Source of the DNA: Basidiobolus meristosporus CBS 931.73
Lineage: Eukaryota; Basidiobolomycota; Basidiobolomycetes; Basidiobolales; Basidiobolaceae
Assembly (NCBI GenBank): GCA_002104905.1
Contig: MCFE01000261.1
Location: 1 to 64,000 of the forward strand
Reading direction: 5' to 3'
Length of the DNA: 64,000 bases
Shown here one piece after another: positions 1-12,300 of the stretch. Each line of letters starts with the position of its first letter. Positions within the stretch are counted from its first letter, which is position 1. The position numbers and the translations under genes were made by a program. The notes beneath the pieces were generated by a model. The model searched no databases and was not told the origin of the DNA. It saw only the letters and a program-made list of their open reading frames with translations.

Positions 1-96
1 ATACCACATAAATGTTTGTGACATAGTAAATATTAGACCATTCTTATAAAACATTCTCCATTTGTTTAGAGGTTCTAATCAATATTGATATTTTAG

Positions 97-2549
97 TGAC
101 ACTGGTTCTTCTTCGTCTGTGAGAACTCTTTATCAGAACAACACAAATGGTACAGATGGTGGTAATCAAGACAATTGTCTTGACAAGCTTGCTTCTGCGG
201 CCATCAATGTTGATGGAGCTGACACAAGGACTTATCTCCCCGGGAGTACAACAGCAGGTACTGTGGGATGCAGTTCTAACGGGATTGGTATTACACCTTT
301 GAATTTTGAAAAGCATACCAAGACTTCTAACTGTTGTTTGTTAGGCAACTTCCCTGGTCTTTATTCCACATCTGGATTTGATATGATTACTATCATGGTA
401 AGAAACATTCAATTTTTTTCCTAGATTCCTAGATGTTCTGGAAGATTAACGAAATATTGCAATATTAGTCAAAAGTGGTCACACGGTACTATTTTATTCA
501 TTATACTCTTTGCTTTGCTGACCATTAACCAATGCCTCAAGGCCAAATCCTCAAATACAACTAGGTCCGGTGGACATGAGCTGTGCTTTTGTAACTGGTG
601 AGTTTTCGATCTGACAAGGAGCTGGTTGTTCCACATTTAGCATATAGACTTGTAACTCATAAAGGAGGTATCGGTTTAGTTGACGCGCGCCAGTACGACT
701 TTCCAATTGTATACTGCAGCCATTCTTTCGAGGAACTGACCGGATACACCGCAGTGGAGGTTCTGGGAAGGAATTGTCGCTTTCTTCAGGCACCAGATGG
801 CCAGGTTACTGCTGGATCACGCAGACGGTTTACCGATAATAACGTAGTGACAAGTATAAAAAACTGCATTGGCTCGGCAAAAGAAATCCAAGTTTCTTTG
901 GTTAATTACAAAAAAGGAGGCCAGGTTAGATTATATCTTAATTCATCGCTCTGCGAAGGCTAGAAAAATAGTTAACTTTCGCGTACAGCCTTTCGTGAAC
1001 CTTGTCACCATCATCCCAGTTTCACTAAGTGGGAATGATGTCACGCATTTTGTAGGATTCCAAGCGGTAAATATTCTATTATAATTTTGTTTTGGTATTC
1101 ATATCTAATTGTAAGTACAGGATATGGTTGACCAACCCCATGAAATACTACTGAAGATGAAAGGTAAGCAGTTCTATAATCTGACCTGCTTCCTCTCAAA
1201 AGATTAATAGTCGCCCTACGTAGACGGAATTTACTACCCGGGATTAACCTTCCCACACATCTCGCCACTATTAAGTAATGGGTTAAGTGTTGGTATAGAC
1301 AAATTCCCACAGGAAGCCGAGATCATTTCAGAGAAGTTCGCTGCATCAAAGGAGATTCTCAATATTATGGGTGTTCCTTCCAATATAGACGACGAAATAG
1401 CGGCTCGCATGTGGAATACGATGCTACTCGATGAGTGCGATGATTTTGTACACGTTCTTTCGCTCAAAGGCGTGTTTCTGTATTGCTCTTCGAGCTGCAA
1501 AAAAATGCTGGAATATGAACCTGAGGAGTTGGTTAGCACTAGCCTTTCCTCTATCTGTGACCCGAACGACTTGATTCCGGTGCTCCGCGAACTCAAGGAA
1601 ACGGCAAATGATATCGGCCTGATCAGCCTCGTCTATAGAATCAAACGAAAGCATTCCGGATATATGTGGTTTGAGGCAAGCGGCCGAATTTTAAACGACA
1701 AAAGCAAAAATAGAAAATATGCAATGCTATCCGGTAGGCCGCGCTCGATGTATAGTCTTTCACGGGAGGTGGTAGAGACTTTCGGAGGATTAAGCGACAA
1801 CGAATTCTGGATTAAATTATCGTTGGAAGGCATCATTCTGCATGTTACAAGCTTCTGTCAATCCAGCTTGAACATTATACCAGACGATTTTGAAGGAACC
1901 TCTCTTTACCAATTCGTTCGATCAGATAGGACCACTGCTCTAACCAGAGCTCTTCAGCAAGCGAAGGAAGGAATTACAGTGAAGCTACAACATAGTATCC
2001 GAAATAGCAAAGGCCAATACGTTGATGTGGTTAGTACATTCTATCCAAGTTCGTGTGCGACCGATGCAAATGTCCCATTTGTATTATGCCAAGCCAAAAC
2101 GATACCTGATAATGAAGGCTTATTCGATAACTCAAGTGGACCTTCCTCAGCACCTTCTCTATTGACGAATAAAGTTGCTACTGAAGTAGATAACATGTTT
2201 TCTGTTCTCGGAATAGAAAATCGCACCAACTGGCAATACGAATTGCATCAGTTGAGGATAGCAAATAAGAAGCTTCGGGAAGAACTCGACAGTCTAATAG
2301 GGTCGAATGGTAGAAGGGTTGGTCTCTCTCTTACTCTCTAATACTCATCTCTATCTGATATTAACATTCAATTTTTGTGTCTAGCGAAAACGCCAGGGCA
2401 AGCACGGTAAAGTTTGTTCTATATGCTTTTGTAAAGATTCTCCCGAGTGGCGTAAAGGGCCCAGCGGCTCTGGGATACTCTGCAACTCCTGTGGAACAAA
2501 CAAGGAAAATGACCTGCAACAATCGAAACCACTGATAGATGAATGCTAG
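97..2549 (+). CDS. wc-1: White Collar-1 type blue-light photoreceptor/GATA transcription factor (5' truncated)
   Basis: Exons 97-397, 469-485, 542-597, 680-924, 989-1066, 1121-1163, 1224-2317 and 2385-2549 join in frame to 665 residues; the start lies upstream of the window (97 follows a TTTTAG acceptor and begins mid-codon). Seen: a LOV domain with GRNCRFLQ (the cysteine that forms the flavin adduct), then NYKKGGQPFVNL, GFQ, two further PAS-like blocks (about 1420-1760 and 1790-2090), a short coiled coil and a GATA finger, CSIC-18 residues-CNSC, with [12 protein letters not shown] as in WC-1 fingers. Known: WC-1 binds FAD, pairs with WC-2 and activates light-induced genes in the nucleus. The protein ends only 21 residues after the last finger cysteine. 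The second exon listed is a 17-nt microexon. Family assignment is secure; exact splice sites are inferred. Confidence 0.93.
469..485 (+). other. 17-nt microexon of the WC-1 homologue
   Basis: The segment between introns 398-468 and 486-541 reads SKVVTR in frame, with the last codon split across the junction. Without it, the exon ending at 397 and the exon starting at 542 do not join in frame. With it, the spacing between the SGFD motif and the NPQI motif of the LOV N-cap has the length remembered for WC-1 proteins. Flanking signals are TATTAG and GTACTA. Confidence 0.75.
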
Positions 2550-5500
2550 AATACCTGAAGACTGCTCTACCAGAATAAGCTCCATGACGGAAAGATGCAT
2601 CGAGCCAATACAGATTATCGACCCTGCCCTTATATATATATACTTTGCCGAATCCACACCTGGCCAATTTCTGTACTTTCCGTTATCTTCGGTCAATTTT
2701 CCCCCATTTAGACTAATAAACTTTGAGTATGTTCAATTTTCATCCATCACTGAATATTGAGTCTTGCCCCCAATCAGTCTTGAAAGCATAGGAACCAGAC
2801 TAGAGCTTAGCGGCATACAAGCTCGCTCTTAATAGCACGTACGGATGATGCAGGATCCGGCCAAGCGGGTTTGTGGTAGGGTATGCGGTATTTACTCTAT
2901 CTGGCGGTAAATAGCACCTCGATAAGAACTCTCCGTTTATCTTACGACTGCCCTTAGTAGCATGATCTATATCATAGTTGATCATAGACTTGCACCTCAT
3001 TGTATAGAATTCGTGTGCAATCAACCATCCGGAGTTCCTCGCTAATCAATATCTCGGCAGTCCATACACGATACGAAGGCCGTAGCTTGTCCACTTCTGC
3101 AGATGTGTCAATCAGTAAACTGGATATTTGTAATAGCAATGACAACCTCCAAAAACAATAGCTTTGAGATCTATACAGATCTTTCTGGAGAATGATATTC
3201 CGCCCACCGTCTCGTGGATCTAGCAACACTTCCAAAACCATGGATCGAGCAATATTCTCCGTCAAATGCAAAGGCTCGATATGGATACATTTACTAAACT
3301 AATTGGTCCCCTTGACCACATCCACAACGCCTTTTTAATGCAAAGTCCGATCCATCAAGCATCTCGTTCGCATCAGCAAATGAGCTTTTCGCCATTTCAA
3401 TCATGGTGTAATGGAACATGCAAAATATATCCCGACTTTTGAGGTTGGCCACCACAAAGGTGCTCGAGACTGCGTCAATCGGGTGGTGGGAGAAAGGCGC
3501 ATGCCGCTGTTGTCAGTAAATCTAGGTGTGGCGTCCAAGGATCTCCACACATCCTGGAGTTTGCTCAGTGCGATGGAGATGTCGAAGTTTCTCCTCGGGG
3601 GACTGGCTCCATCTCTTTGAGTTTAGGCAGGTCTCAATATATTTTCGGTGGCAACAGAACACCCACAGATGTTTTCATCCTCGTAATGGATATGCTTTCG
3701 ATGTTTCAGCATGTACCCCGCAGAGCACCAAGTGAGATTTAGATCATGAATCGTATCGAGCTCCTACCACCATGCATCAAAGCCTGTCATCCTGATCCCG
3801 CGTATCAGTGGATCAAGGTGTGCTTTCGCAGACAAAAGATATCTGAAACGCCATATAGATCGTCGAGGCATCGTCCAATTAATACTGCTGTACGAAGGCC
3901 ACTGCCAAGTTCGTTGCAAGACACGTGATGTAATTCACCTGACTGTTCGACTCTGTTCACCTGCTCATAACAATGACTACGTCCCAAGGGAAGCTTCGAA
4001 TCTGGGAGTATCGTGACAACATAAACCTTCTTCCAATGCAATTGTGGCCAAGTCTGAGTCATTTGTACATTCAGTACACCGAAGAAAACAAGTGTGTCGG
4101 ATGCACAGCCACGGAGATGATTCGCTGCCTACGTGACAGGGATGCCGATCTGAAAGTAGTCGATAAATACATGAAACAAGGTTTTAAATCCTTGCACTAG
4201 TCCCAACCGCGCCATTCACGTTGGTGTATAAGATTGACTTGACTAGATATTAAATTGCTGGCATATTTTTAAACACAGAATTACAGGCCTGGTCTCTTCA
4301 ATAGTGCTTTAAAAAGTCGTATTGTCTGGTCCACCCATCGCTACATGTCGGATGCTACCAGTGAGCAGCCACAGGCGCCCCGGGTGGCCAATGAAAGTGT
4401 TTGTAGCCTAGGTGATTTTGAGCGCAATGGAAGCCAACGTGTTTTTTGGCGAAGTCCGGATGAAAATCATCAGGGGCGTATCGAGTGATGTCTTAGATTG
4501 TCGGTTTGATTGAATCCCAATAGGATCTAGTGTAAACAATGACGGCAATAGGCCATCTTGGTGAATATGGTATCCAGGACATTTTACGTAGTTCTCGCTT
4601 TTCGGTTGCGGGCGTGCACACCGGCATTCGAGGGGCGCCGACAGGGCCATGGCAATGCCAGGCAGCAGCCCATACTTGGGCGTGGATGCTGCCCGCCACG
4701 GGCGGTCACTATTCTGCTCGAGAATGAGCCGGTGCCGGTGTGGTTTGCATCGAGCGGAAGATTGCTAATCGGCAGGGACAGTGCTGCTTGCCATGCCTGA
4801 GGCCGAATGCGAATTCTCTTCCCTAAACAATTCAGGACAAATAGACGATCAACGCATTCTCTTAGGTGGCCCAATTGTGATGGGATGCATGCTTTTCGCA
4901 AGGCCGTTTGAAACCGATGTCATTTGACAGTTTAAAAACAAACCCTCAATAATATCGCATTTGTAGCATCGAGCCTCTCACCGAGAGCCATCCCCAATGA
5001 ATGGATAGTAAATCAAAAGCCTCGACATATAGGATTGTCACTTGTTGCATAACCTATCAGCCTGCAACCAGCCATCCCAGAGGGCAATGCTGGTGGTCAA
5101 GGGAACTCTATCACACCATGGACATGATGCATCTGCCGAAATCCCCAGCACATGTGACCCTCTAAATCAATTGATCGGCGGTGTCCTTTTCGAATGTTTG
5201 TTGCTTGTATCACTAAGCTTCATACACAATGCAAATCTTCCACATAGCATCATTTGGAGACTGGTATTGGCGGTCGCTAGCATTGCTCTTTGCTCTGGGA
5301 AAACCTGAACTGGATGGAATCATCGATCACAATGACATCGGCTAATTATTGCCTACCCAGTCAACAGGTAAACAACCTAGAATTTGCATGATCGAAGTTT
5401 TCATTTAGCAGGAAGGAGACGCGCTGGTTCGCAATATGATTGGCGTGGTATGCATCAGTAAACTAACCTTATTTCTTCACGTCATAGAGTACCATGACTA

Positions 5501-6100
5501 GCCTGAGCTGCGAATTCTGGGGATGTTTTTTGTAAGTTTTTGATGTCCTTGAGGTTTTGCTACGAGCTCGGCTCAATCATGATTGGGGCTGCTTGGCGAG
5601 TGAGATAGCAACCCAGTAACTGAATCCTCGTTCTATAGGTGGACTACGTGCCAGTAAGAATCGATGTCAATTGAGAAACGGGAACTACGTGATGGTGCTG
5701 GTTACATAAGTTTTAAAAATATACTCCTTTGTTGCTTCGCAACACGACTATTACAGATTCAATTAATTCCATCTGAGGCGGGCCACTCAACATCGGCTAT
5801 TGTGGAAAAGGCAGGAGTTTTAGAATCGAAACCGAGTCATGTCCCCTTCTCCCGCCAATAAGCACCGGCTTGGAAAAGTTGACAAAATCCTTTGGGCTAG
5901 TGATCCAATCATGGTTACCAAGGTGAGTTATGCTAATTCATAAATAAGGAGCGGGAACCTCGTTATGAACACAATTATTAATTGATTCGTACCATTCTTC
6001 CCCTTTGTGTGTGCGATCGTTGATTCTTCGTTTCCCTCTCCACGCCGCCTTCTATCAGCTCCTTAGACTCTTTGTATAGCTTCCCCCACAGTAGGCCATC
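2550..6100. other. Gene-poor interval without recognisable genes
   Basis: Open frames here are short (under about 105 codons), occur on both strands and match no family I recognise. The minus strand of about 2970-4060 has several consecutive short open stretches, with phrases such as HPIDAVSSTFVVANLKSR, that could be a decayed gene. I could not connect them into a model. About 4560-4800 is locally richer in G+C than its surroundings. Confidence 0.4.
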
Positions 6101-7121
6101 ATGGGACGTAAGAAGATCAAGGTATACCAAGTGATTCCACCTCAGCTGCTCATGTTCCCTACCTAATAAAAACAACGTTGTTTTTACAGATCAAGACTAT
6201 AGAGAATGAAAGGCAAAAAAATGTCACCTTCAGCCGTAGGAGATGTGGCCTGATTAAGAAAGCCCATGAATTGGCCGTGCTGTGCGAGTGTAAAGTGGTT
6301 CTGATGATGTTTGATGCGAAAGATGCATGCCATATTGTAAGTTGCTTTCTGCAAGCTCCTCGCCGACCGCCTATTAAACTCTAGCTCCTCCATGTAGTAC
6401 TCATCAGTAGATGACCCCGAAGGACTAATAGAGAAGTATTACCGCAAAGAGTTCAAGACGGTAGACAATAGGGTTGGTATCTGGTGCCTGTAGCCTTGCG
6501 TAGTGATTCTTAAACTAACAGCCTGTTCTTCCATCACTCAGCGGAGAAAATCAGCACCCAATACCAGGTATTACCCGCTAGCTGCTGCACTCTTGCAACT
6601 CTGCTAATTTCGTTTTCTCACACAGTAGTGATTCCACGAATAAGCCAGCTATTGTTAACGAATACAAAATATCTACCAATGGTGAAGGGTCGGAAAACAT
6701 TCAAGTCAAGCATACCAAGAATGAACATAACCCAGGGGCAGTCCTTCTATCGCTCAATGCTGATGAAGCCATGTCATACAGCAGCGGCTTCCCGGAAAGT
6801 AGTTCAAATTACGACTATTTGTTGGACGGAGGCGGAGTTGGGTACCGAGACGCAAGCGAGCCGAGTAGTGAAATGTGCCAGGGAATTGACTACTCATCCA
6901 TCATGGATTTCCAAGCTTCTCAACCACCGCCTCCTCAGAATCCACGCCTGTCAAGACACTTTTCATATCCATCTACGTTAAGCTCCCAGCTGTTTTATGA
7001 ATATCCGCATCCTACGAGCAATGCGCCTTTAGCTGACCTGGATCATCCATCGATGGTGATGTCGATGCCAATGTCAATACCGAACGGCTGGAATAGGAGG
7101 CAGAACTCTTTTCAGTACTGA
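6101..7121 (+). CDS. MADS-box transcription factor, MEF2/Rlm1 type
   Basis: Exons 6101-6121, 6190-6336, 6398-6472, 6542-6567 and 6626-7121 give 254 residues. The protein starts MGRKKIKIKTIENERQ and continues through NVTFSRRRCGLIKKAHELAV, the DNA-binding MADS helix, then YSSVDDPEGLIEKYYR, which fits the MEF2-type extension after the MADS box. The MGRKKI start is the MEF2/Rlm1 signature and differs from SRF/Mcm1 types. The C-terminal half is low-complexity, rich in Ser, Pro, Asn and Met, and probably an activation region. Known: fungal Rlm1 proteins act in the nucleus downstream of the cell-wall-integrity MAP kinase. Whether this one does is inference. Introns are 58-69 nt. Confidence 0.9.
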
Positions 7122-7789
7122 TCCTTTGGATAGTTTCGAACAGTAAGGAGAAGATTTCTAAAACGGGGGCCCTTTTATAACTTCAGTCTGGACTGCGCAG
7201 GATTTAGTATCCATGGGGATTTACTGATTTGACTACTCAAGCCAATCTAGGAAATCGTGGATTTTCTTCGATCTAACTTATACCATAGTAATTGATCCAC
7301 CGGCCATAAGCTCGCAAATTTGCCATCAATGACTTGTAAATTCCATACGACTGAATCCACTTTAGATAGTATCTTTTGTGCCATATTAGTGACTTCTCTT
7401 TTCTTTTTAATTATGCACTCATTCCCAAATTTTGTGACTCCATTTTTGTGCATATCCCTTTTGTTGGTTACTTCAAAATCAGTAAAATAAATGTTCGGTC
7501 TTGAATAGGTTTTCTCGCGCACTGCATGTCGATCTCGATGGTTATGCCATCTTCCAATAGCCACCCGAGAACCTCGCAACTTCGCAGGATATATGGAACA
7601 TCACCACGAACGCGCAACGACCGGCTTCAGTGTGCGTAAGCCTTGCCTTGGGGGAAGTGAATTAAAGTTTATTGAGGACGACACCTCTTGCTCGCTATAC
7701 AAGAGTGTTTGCAAATGGTAACTGGTAAACCGATTAATCGTCGTTGGATGGATTAGCTATTAGCAAAGATGCTGGGGTATGATGATGGT
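7122..7789. other. Intergenic between convergent MADS and Ctr genes
   Basis: This holds the 3' ends of two convergent genes. The largest open frame (minus, 7247-7579) has no recognisable motif. Nothing further can be supported. Confidence 0.5.
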
Positions 7790-8920
7790 TTAGTGGCAGC
7801 CGGATTTGGGTTCGGCCGACATGGTTCTGAATTTCGCAAATAGGAAGGTTCCAACTGCTAATCCGGTAATAACGGCAAAGAACAAGGCGACATTGAAGGT
7901 CATGGTGACCAACATGAGGGAATAGCCAACGGTGGCGTCGATGAATCTCATGGCCAATCTGACTAAATCCCGGGGCAGGCTAGCAACAAAGGAGCCCAGA
8001 GCCACCTTCGAGCAAGATTGGTTAGCAATTGCCCACTTGGCCTCTAGGTTGCCACGGAGAACGCCGAAACCTTCATAGAGGACACCTATAAAGAATATAG
8101 CAAACCAGGCTCCGACCAGTTGGCCGCTGGATTTGGGCACCCAGTTCTTGAACAGGATGTATTCGTGGATGCCGGTGTGGAAGTACATGATCATAGATGG
8201 AGCAGGCTCTCCACTGCTAGAAGAACCGCTGGTACAGTATGGAAGGTCAGGAGTAGCATGGCACATGGATGTCCACTTCTTGCATTGGTCCATGTTAGGC
8301 ATGGATTTGCAAAGATCAGAGTAAACGGAGAGATAATCGCATGTCTCCGAGCCAGACATATCCATTTGGCGCTTTTTCATAGATTTGGACGACTTGCATT
8401 TTTCACACCCAGGCATGTTCATCTCAGTGCAAATGCTGGTGATGAACCCAGAGGCCTCTGCGGTGGTTGGGATATTGGGGATCTCGGGCTGACTCTTGCA
8501 CTCCTTAACTACCGAGGTGCTGTTTCCGCACAATGCAACCCAGGCCTTGCACCCGGACATTTTCGGCATATCGGTTTGGCAAACATCGGCTACAATGGAC
8601 ATCTTGTTGCACCAAGGTTTGGAACTGTAGGTTGAGGTCGCGGTACACACTTGGTTGACGCTACAGCCTGGCATGTATGGCATGGCTTTACACAAGCTTT
8701 GGATACTAGCATCTAATGTAGCGGTCTCCATTTTGAAATCAGCACAGGTCGAGTTGGTGTTGTCGGTATAACAAGGACTGTCCATAGGAAGAGCAGTACC
8801 TGATCCATGGCCACCATGGTTCGAATGATCTTGCCCCTTGACCGCGGGAAAGGTGGCGAAGACAGCAAGAATCAAACTAATGGAAAGTTTCATTGTGACA
8901 ATGAATGTGGTGAAGAACAC
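7790..8920 (-). CDS. Ctr-family copper transporter with Cys/Met-rich extracellular domain
   Basis: Single-exon gene of 376 codons from the first ATG (8920); the second ATG (8893) starts MKLSISLILAVFATFPAVKG, a clean signal peptide, and may be the real start. An ectodomain of about 200 residues follows, with a His/Gly segment (DHSNHGGHGSG) and repeated modules of the form C-K-x-M-P-x-M-x-x-C-x-x-W-x-x-x-C. Next come MIMYFHTGIHEYILFKNW (Mets motif before TM1), TM1, and TM2 with MLVTM, an MxxxM copper-selectivity motif. TM3 has GLAVG (GxxxG), and the C-terminus is GCH. Known: Ctr trimers import Cu(I) at the plasma membrane. The repeated ectodomain is longer than in Ctr1 and probably scavenges copper (inference). 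Confidence 0.92.
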   Translation of the reverse strand: MFFTTFIVTMKLSISLILAVFATFPAVKGQDHSNHGGHGSGTALPMDSPCYTDNTNSTCADFKMETATLDASIQSLCKAMPYMPGCSVNQVCTATSTYSSKPWCNKMSIVADVCQTDMPKMSGCKAWVALCGNSTSVVKECKSQPEIPNIPTTAEASGFITSICTEMNMPGCEKCKSSKSMKKRQMDMSGSETCDYLSVYSDLCKSMPNMDQCKKWTSMCHATPDLPYCTSGSSSSGEPAPSMIMYFHTGIHEYILFKNWVPKSSGQLVGAWFAIFFIGVLYEGFGVLRGNLEAKWAIANQSCSKVALGSFVASLPRDLVRLAMRFIDATVGYSLMLVTMTFNVALFFAVITGLAVGTFLFAKFRTMSAEPKSGCH

Positions 8921-11072
8921 AATAGAAGGGAACGTATCTGAAGAGTAGGTACGATTCTACCTATGTATTTTATAGGAATACATCTCGGCCATGAAACCAT
9001 CTGATATTTCAGACCCATGAAATTAGGTATGGTTTTCCGGGAATCCATGCCATTACTTCCAAATAAAAACCCACCAAAAACCATCCATAAACCCCACATA
9101 TTAGATAATTATGATTCACACCCGAGCTCTAGAAGCTTAACGAAATATGTGCAACATGCGCTTGTCCGCAAACGGCTCATCTTATGTATGGCAACTAGTA
9201 TGCTTCAAGCTTTTAACCACGTTAACCTATGGTCAGTAGGCGCCTGGGGCCATAAATGGGAATTTTCTAGAAGATGTCCAACACTAAGAAGAACTCTAAC
9301 AATATTCAAATCAACTTCATCTAAAAAGGACGGTGCTGTTAGCCGGTTTGAAACCATTCCCATATACTGTATTTGAAATTTGTCGGATGGATATGGGTTC
9401 GAGCACTTGTGGGAGCTCTCCACTTATCCAATTAGGCAGCTTCGTATGTACATCATATAACGAGATGGTACTGTTTTCAGCCATGTTTATGCGGTCGGTC
9501 AGATATATACATCCACCACTCGAGAAAAGTGACTATTTCTTGTCACACCATCAGATTTTCATTGCTGGATGCGCACAAAACCCTTCTAGAAAATGCAACA
9601 CACCCATTGGCCTCTGTGGTGAAAGAGTACAAGGAAAAACATTCCAGAAATCTGCCATAAATGGATTCTGCGGCTGCATGCCCGGCTTCGACAACAAATG
9701 GACGTACGGTTACTGCATGTGCCATGCTTCAGTACATCTTTCATTTCGAGATATCTCCCCAACAAAACTCAGCTCAAGATTGAGGCCAATCTGTATGCTT
9801 TAAGGGGTTGTTTACCCGGGTGGACACGAGAATTGCCATATGTATTTTCGAGGTCTGCCTTCGGAGGTCTCTCAATAACTCAAGGAACGAAGCTGCACTG
9901 CTATTGGCATATTGGGGACAACGAAGGGTGTTACCTCTCTACAACTGAACATCTTGGAGATCCGAGATCCCAACCCTATCTGAATTGTTAATAGTGAACT
10001 TTTTTATCGGCAAGCTGTAGGGACTTCACACTAATCTATAAATGGGCATACCTCATATAGGTGCAGGCCTTTGTAAGTCTAAGGTTGAGGTCCATGCCGC
10101 CTGATCATCATGTGATTTTAGGGGGTCAATATCCCCCAGCTAGCACCCTGTTCCAACAGCAAGGCAGCGTAAACATCGGACAATGGTCAAACCAATGCAA
10201 TATGAGAGCTCCATCCATCCATCGAAGCCGCGTTAAAGAGCATGTGCCATATTGCCTCTTCTACCAAGGGATACCTTTGAGTATGATTGATGGGTAACCC
10301 CAAGGAGCTAAAAGTGTGACCTGGTAAGGTCGACGATAACCCTTGCTGGAACCAACGACCAGTTAACTTCCATTGGTATACAGCCCAAAGACAAAACTAA
10401 CCTAGTGTGCCCTGGGAAATGAACCATTCTCATTGTGCACTTTACTCCCATCACTAAAAAGGTTGATGAATCCACCAGTATTATTGAAGCACATCCATCT
10501 TCACTCAAAATGAAGGCTCAGTGGCACCTGAATAAAAGAACCGACAAAAACGTCCGATCCCATGCCGCAACATCATAACCAATTGAAGCCTGTCATCTAT
10601 ATACAGTTTTATCTCAAGAGTTCTCAACAATGACGATGGCATTTGCAACGGAATCTCACCAATCCATCTCGTTAAGAAACAGGATTTGTCCACTTGTTGG
10701 GAGTATCTGGTATTTGAGAAAAAATAAGATTGCATCCATCAATGGACGATTAATGAACTTTAACCAGCATGTGTTGGGTATGTTGGTTAAGAAGATATGG
10801 ATTCATTAAGGCCAGCTGGAATGGAAATTGATTGCCATTGATTGCAATAGCATGTTGAGCGCTAATTTAGTATCGTGCTTCCACATTGAAATGTGCCTTT
10901 TAGGCATTCTCCAGATATGAATCCAGTCCAATACATGAAAACAACCAAAAATCAATAGAGTAAAAATTTTGAAGGTCCATTTACCAGGGGATATTGGGAT
11001 TTTTTTTTTGATTCATCATATTATTACAGAGACAGCAGTATCGAATCGGTTACCTTTTCTTGCACAGACATC
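8921..11072. other. Intergenic, divergent promoters of the Ctr and Arc1-like genes
   Basis: About 2.15 kb between two divergently transcribed genes. Several open frames of 70-156 codons on both strands (for example plus 9333-9803) show no domain. A T-rich stretch (10998-11007) lies about 70 bp before the Arc1-like start. No RNA gene or repeat was recognised. Confidence 0.45.
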
Positions 11073-12300
11073 ATGTCGAAGCTTGTAGTTGCCAAAGCTG
11101 ACCAAGTCACCCGTTTAGTGGTTGCCCACTATATTCCTGACATCAAGATCGAGGAAGCCGATGTTGAGGTATATGCACGCGTGGAGTACTCTTTGACTTC
11201 GTCACCCCCAACTAACACCAATTCTAGTCGTCCCAATTAGATGAGATCACTGATGTCAACCAAATTGTTCTACAACTTGCCGCCGGTGCTGGTCATGAGG
11301 CTGTCGGTAAGGAGGCTTCCGCCCAAGCCGAGGTCAAGAAATGGCTCGAAGAGACCGTTGTCGAAGCCAACAAATTGAATGAGCTCGCTAGAGTACGCAA
11401 CTTCTTTATTGGCTTCTTCCGTATTCCATTTTCTCATTGAATCTATTTTAGAAATTGAATGATTACCTCGCTACTCGTACATACTTGGTCGACAACTATT
11501 TGACCCTTGCCGACTTGGTTACTTTTGCCCGCATCTATCCCTTTGCCACCAAGCTTCCCAAGCCTGCCCAACCCGGATTGTGCAACCTTTTCCGTTGGAT
11601 TGACCTTATCCAAAACACCACCGAAGTGCACAAGGCCGGTTTAGAGCTTATCCCTGTTAACTTGGAGGCTCCCAAGGTCCAACCCAAGGATAAGAAGAAG
11701 GACAAGAAGGACGACAAGAAAGACGAGAAGAAAGAGAAGAAGGGAAGCGACAGACCCAAGCAACCCAAGGCTGCCGAGCCACTTGTTATGGCTCCTTCCC
11801 TTTTGGACCTCCGTGTCGGTTATATCTCCAAGTGCGAGAGACATCCTGACGCCGACAGTTTGTACGTCGAGACCATTGAAGTTGGTGAGGCTGAACCACG
11901 TACTGTCATTTCCGGCTTGGTCAAGTATATTCCGATTGAAAAGATGCAAGGGATTTATGTTGTTCTCGTTTGCAACTTGAAGCCCGCCAACATGCGTGGT
12001 ATCAAGTCCCATGCTATGGTTCTTGCTGCCACTTCTCCTGATGGCAACACTCTCGAGTTGGTCACTCCTCCCGCTGGTAGCAAGCCTGGTGATCGTGTCT
12101 ACTTCGAGGGCTATGAAGATGGCAAGCCAGAGGCCCAACTTAACCCCAAGAAGAAGATTTTCGAGACTCTTCAACCCGGTCTCAAGACTAACGATGACAA
12201 GGTTGCTATGTGGGCCGACGCCGAGAACAAGCCTCACCTTATGAGAACCGAGGCCGGCCTTTGTACCGTTCCTTCGGTTGTTGGTGCCTCCATCAAATAA
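11073..12300 (+). CDS. Arc1p/AIMP1 (EMAPII)-like tRNA-binding cofactor of aminoacyl-tRNA synthetases
   Basis: Exons 11073-11168, 11228-11392 and 11452-12300 encode 369 residues. The N-terminal third is a GST-C-like helical domain ([19 protein letters not shown]). A lysine-rich linker follows (repeats of KKDKKDDKK, about residues 170-200), then a C-terminal OB-fold/EMAPII tRNA-binding domain: [61 protein letters not shown]. Known: yeast Arc1p binds tRNA through this domain and docks methionyl- and glutamyl-tRNA synthetases through the N-terminal domain in the cytosol. The layout matches Arc1p more than a free EMAPII protein. Both introns are 59 nt. The reading frame is very clean and codon use suggests high expression. 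Confidence 0.93.

Noticed and set aside
598-679. Start of an independent LOV protein at 598
   Set aside because: The segment is an 82-nt intron of the WC-1 gene; splicing CAFVT to the downstream exon reproduces the conserved LOV N-cap.
4539-4901. Overlapping open frames on both strands in a GC-richer patch
   Set aside because: Several frames are open at once, as expected where stops are rare by composition; no motif favours any of them.
8120-8635. 171-codon plus-strand open frame
   Set aside because: Antisense shadow of the copper transporter ectodomain; no recognisable motif.
11641-12237. 198-codon minus-strand open frame
   Set aside because: Antisense of the Arc1-like gene; the hydrophobic run is the reverse of the lysine-rich linker.
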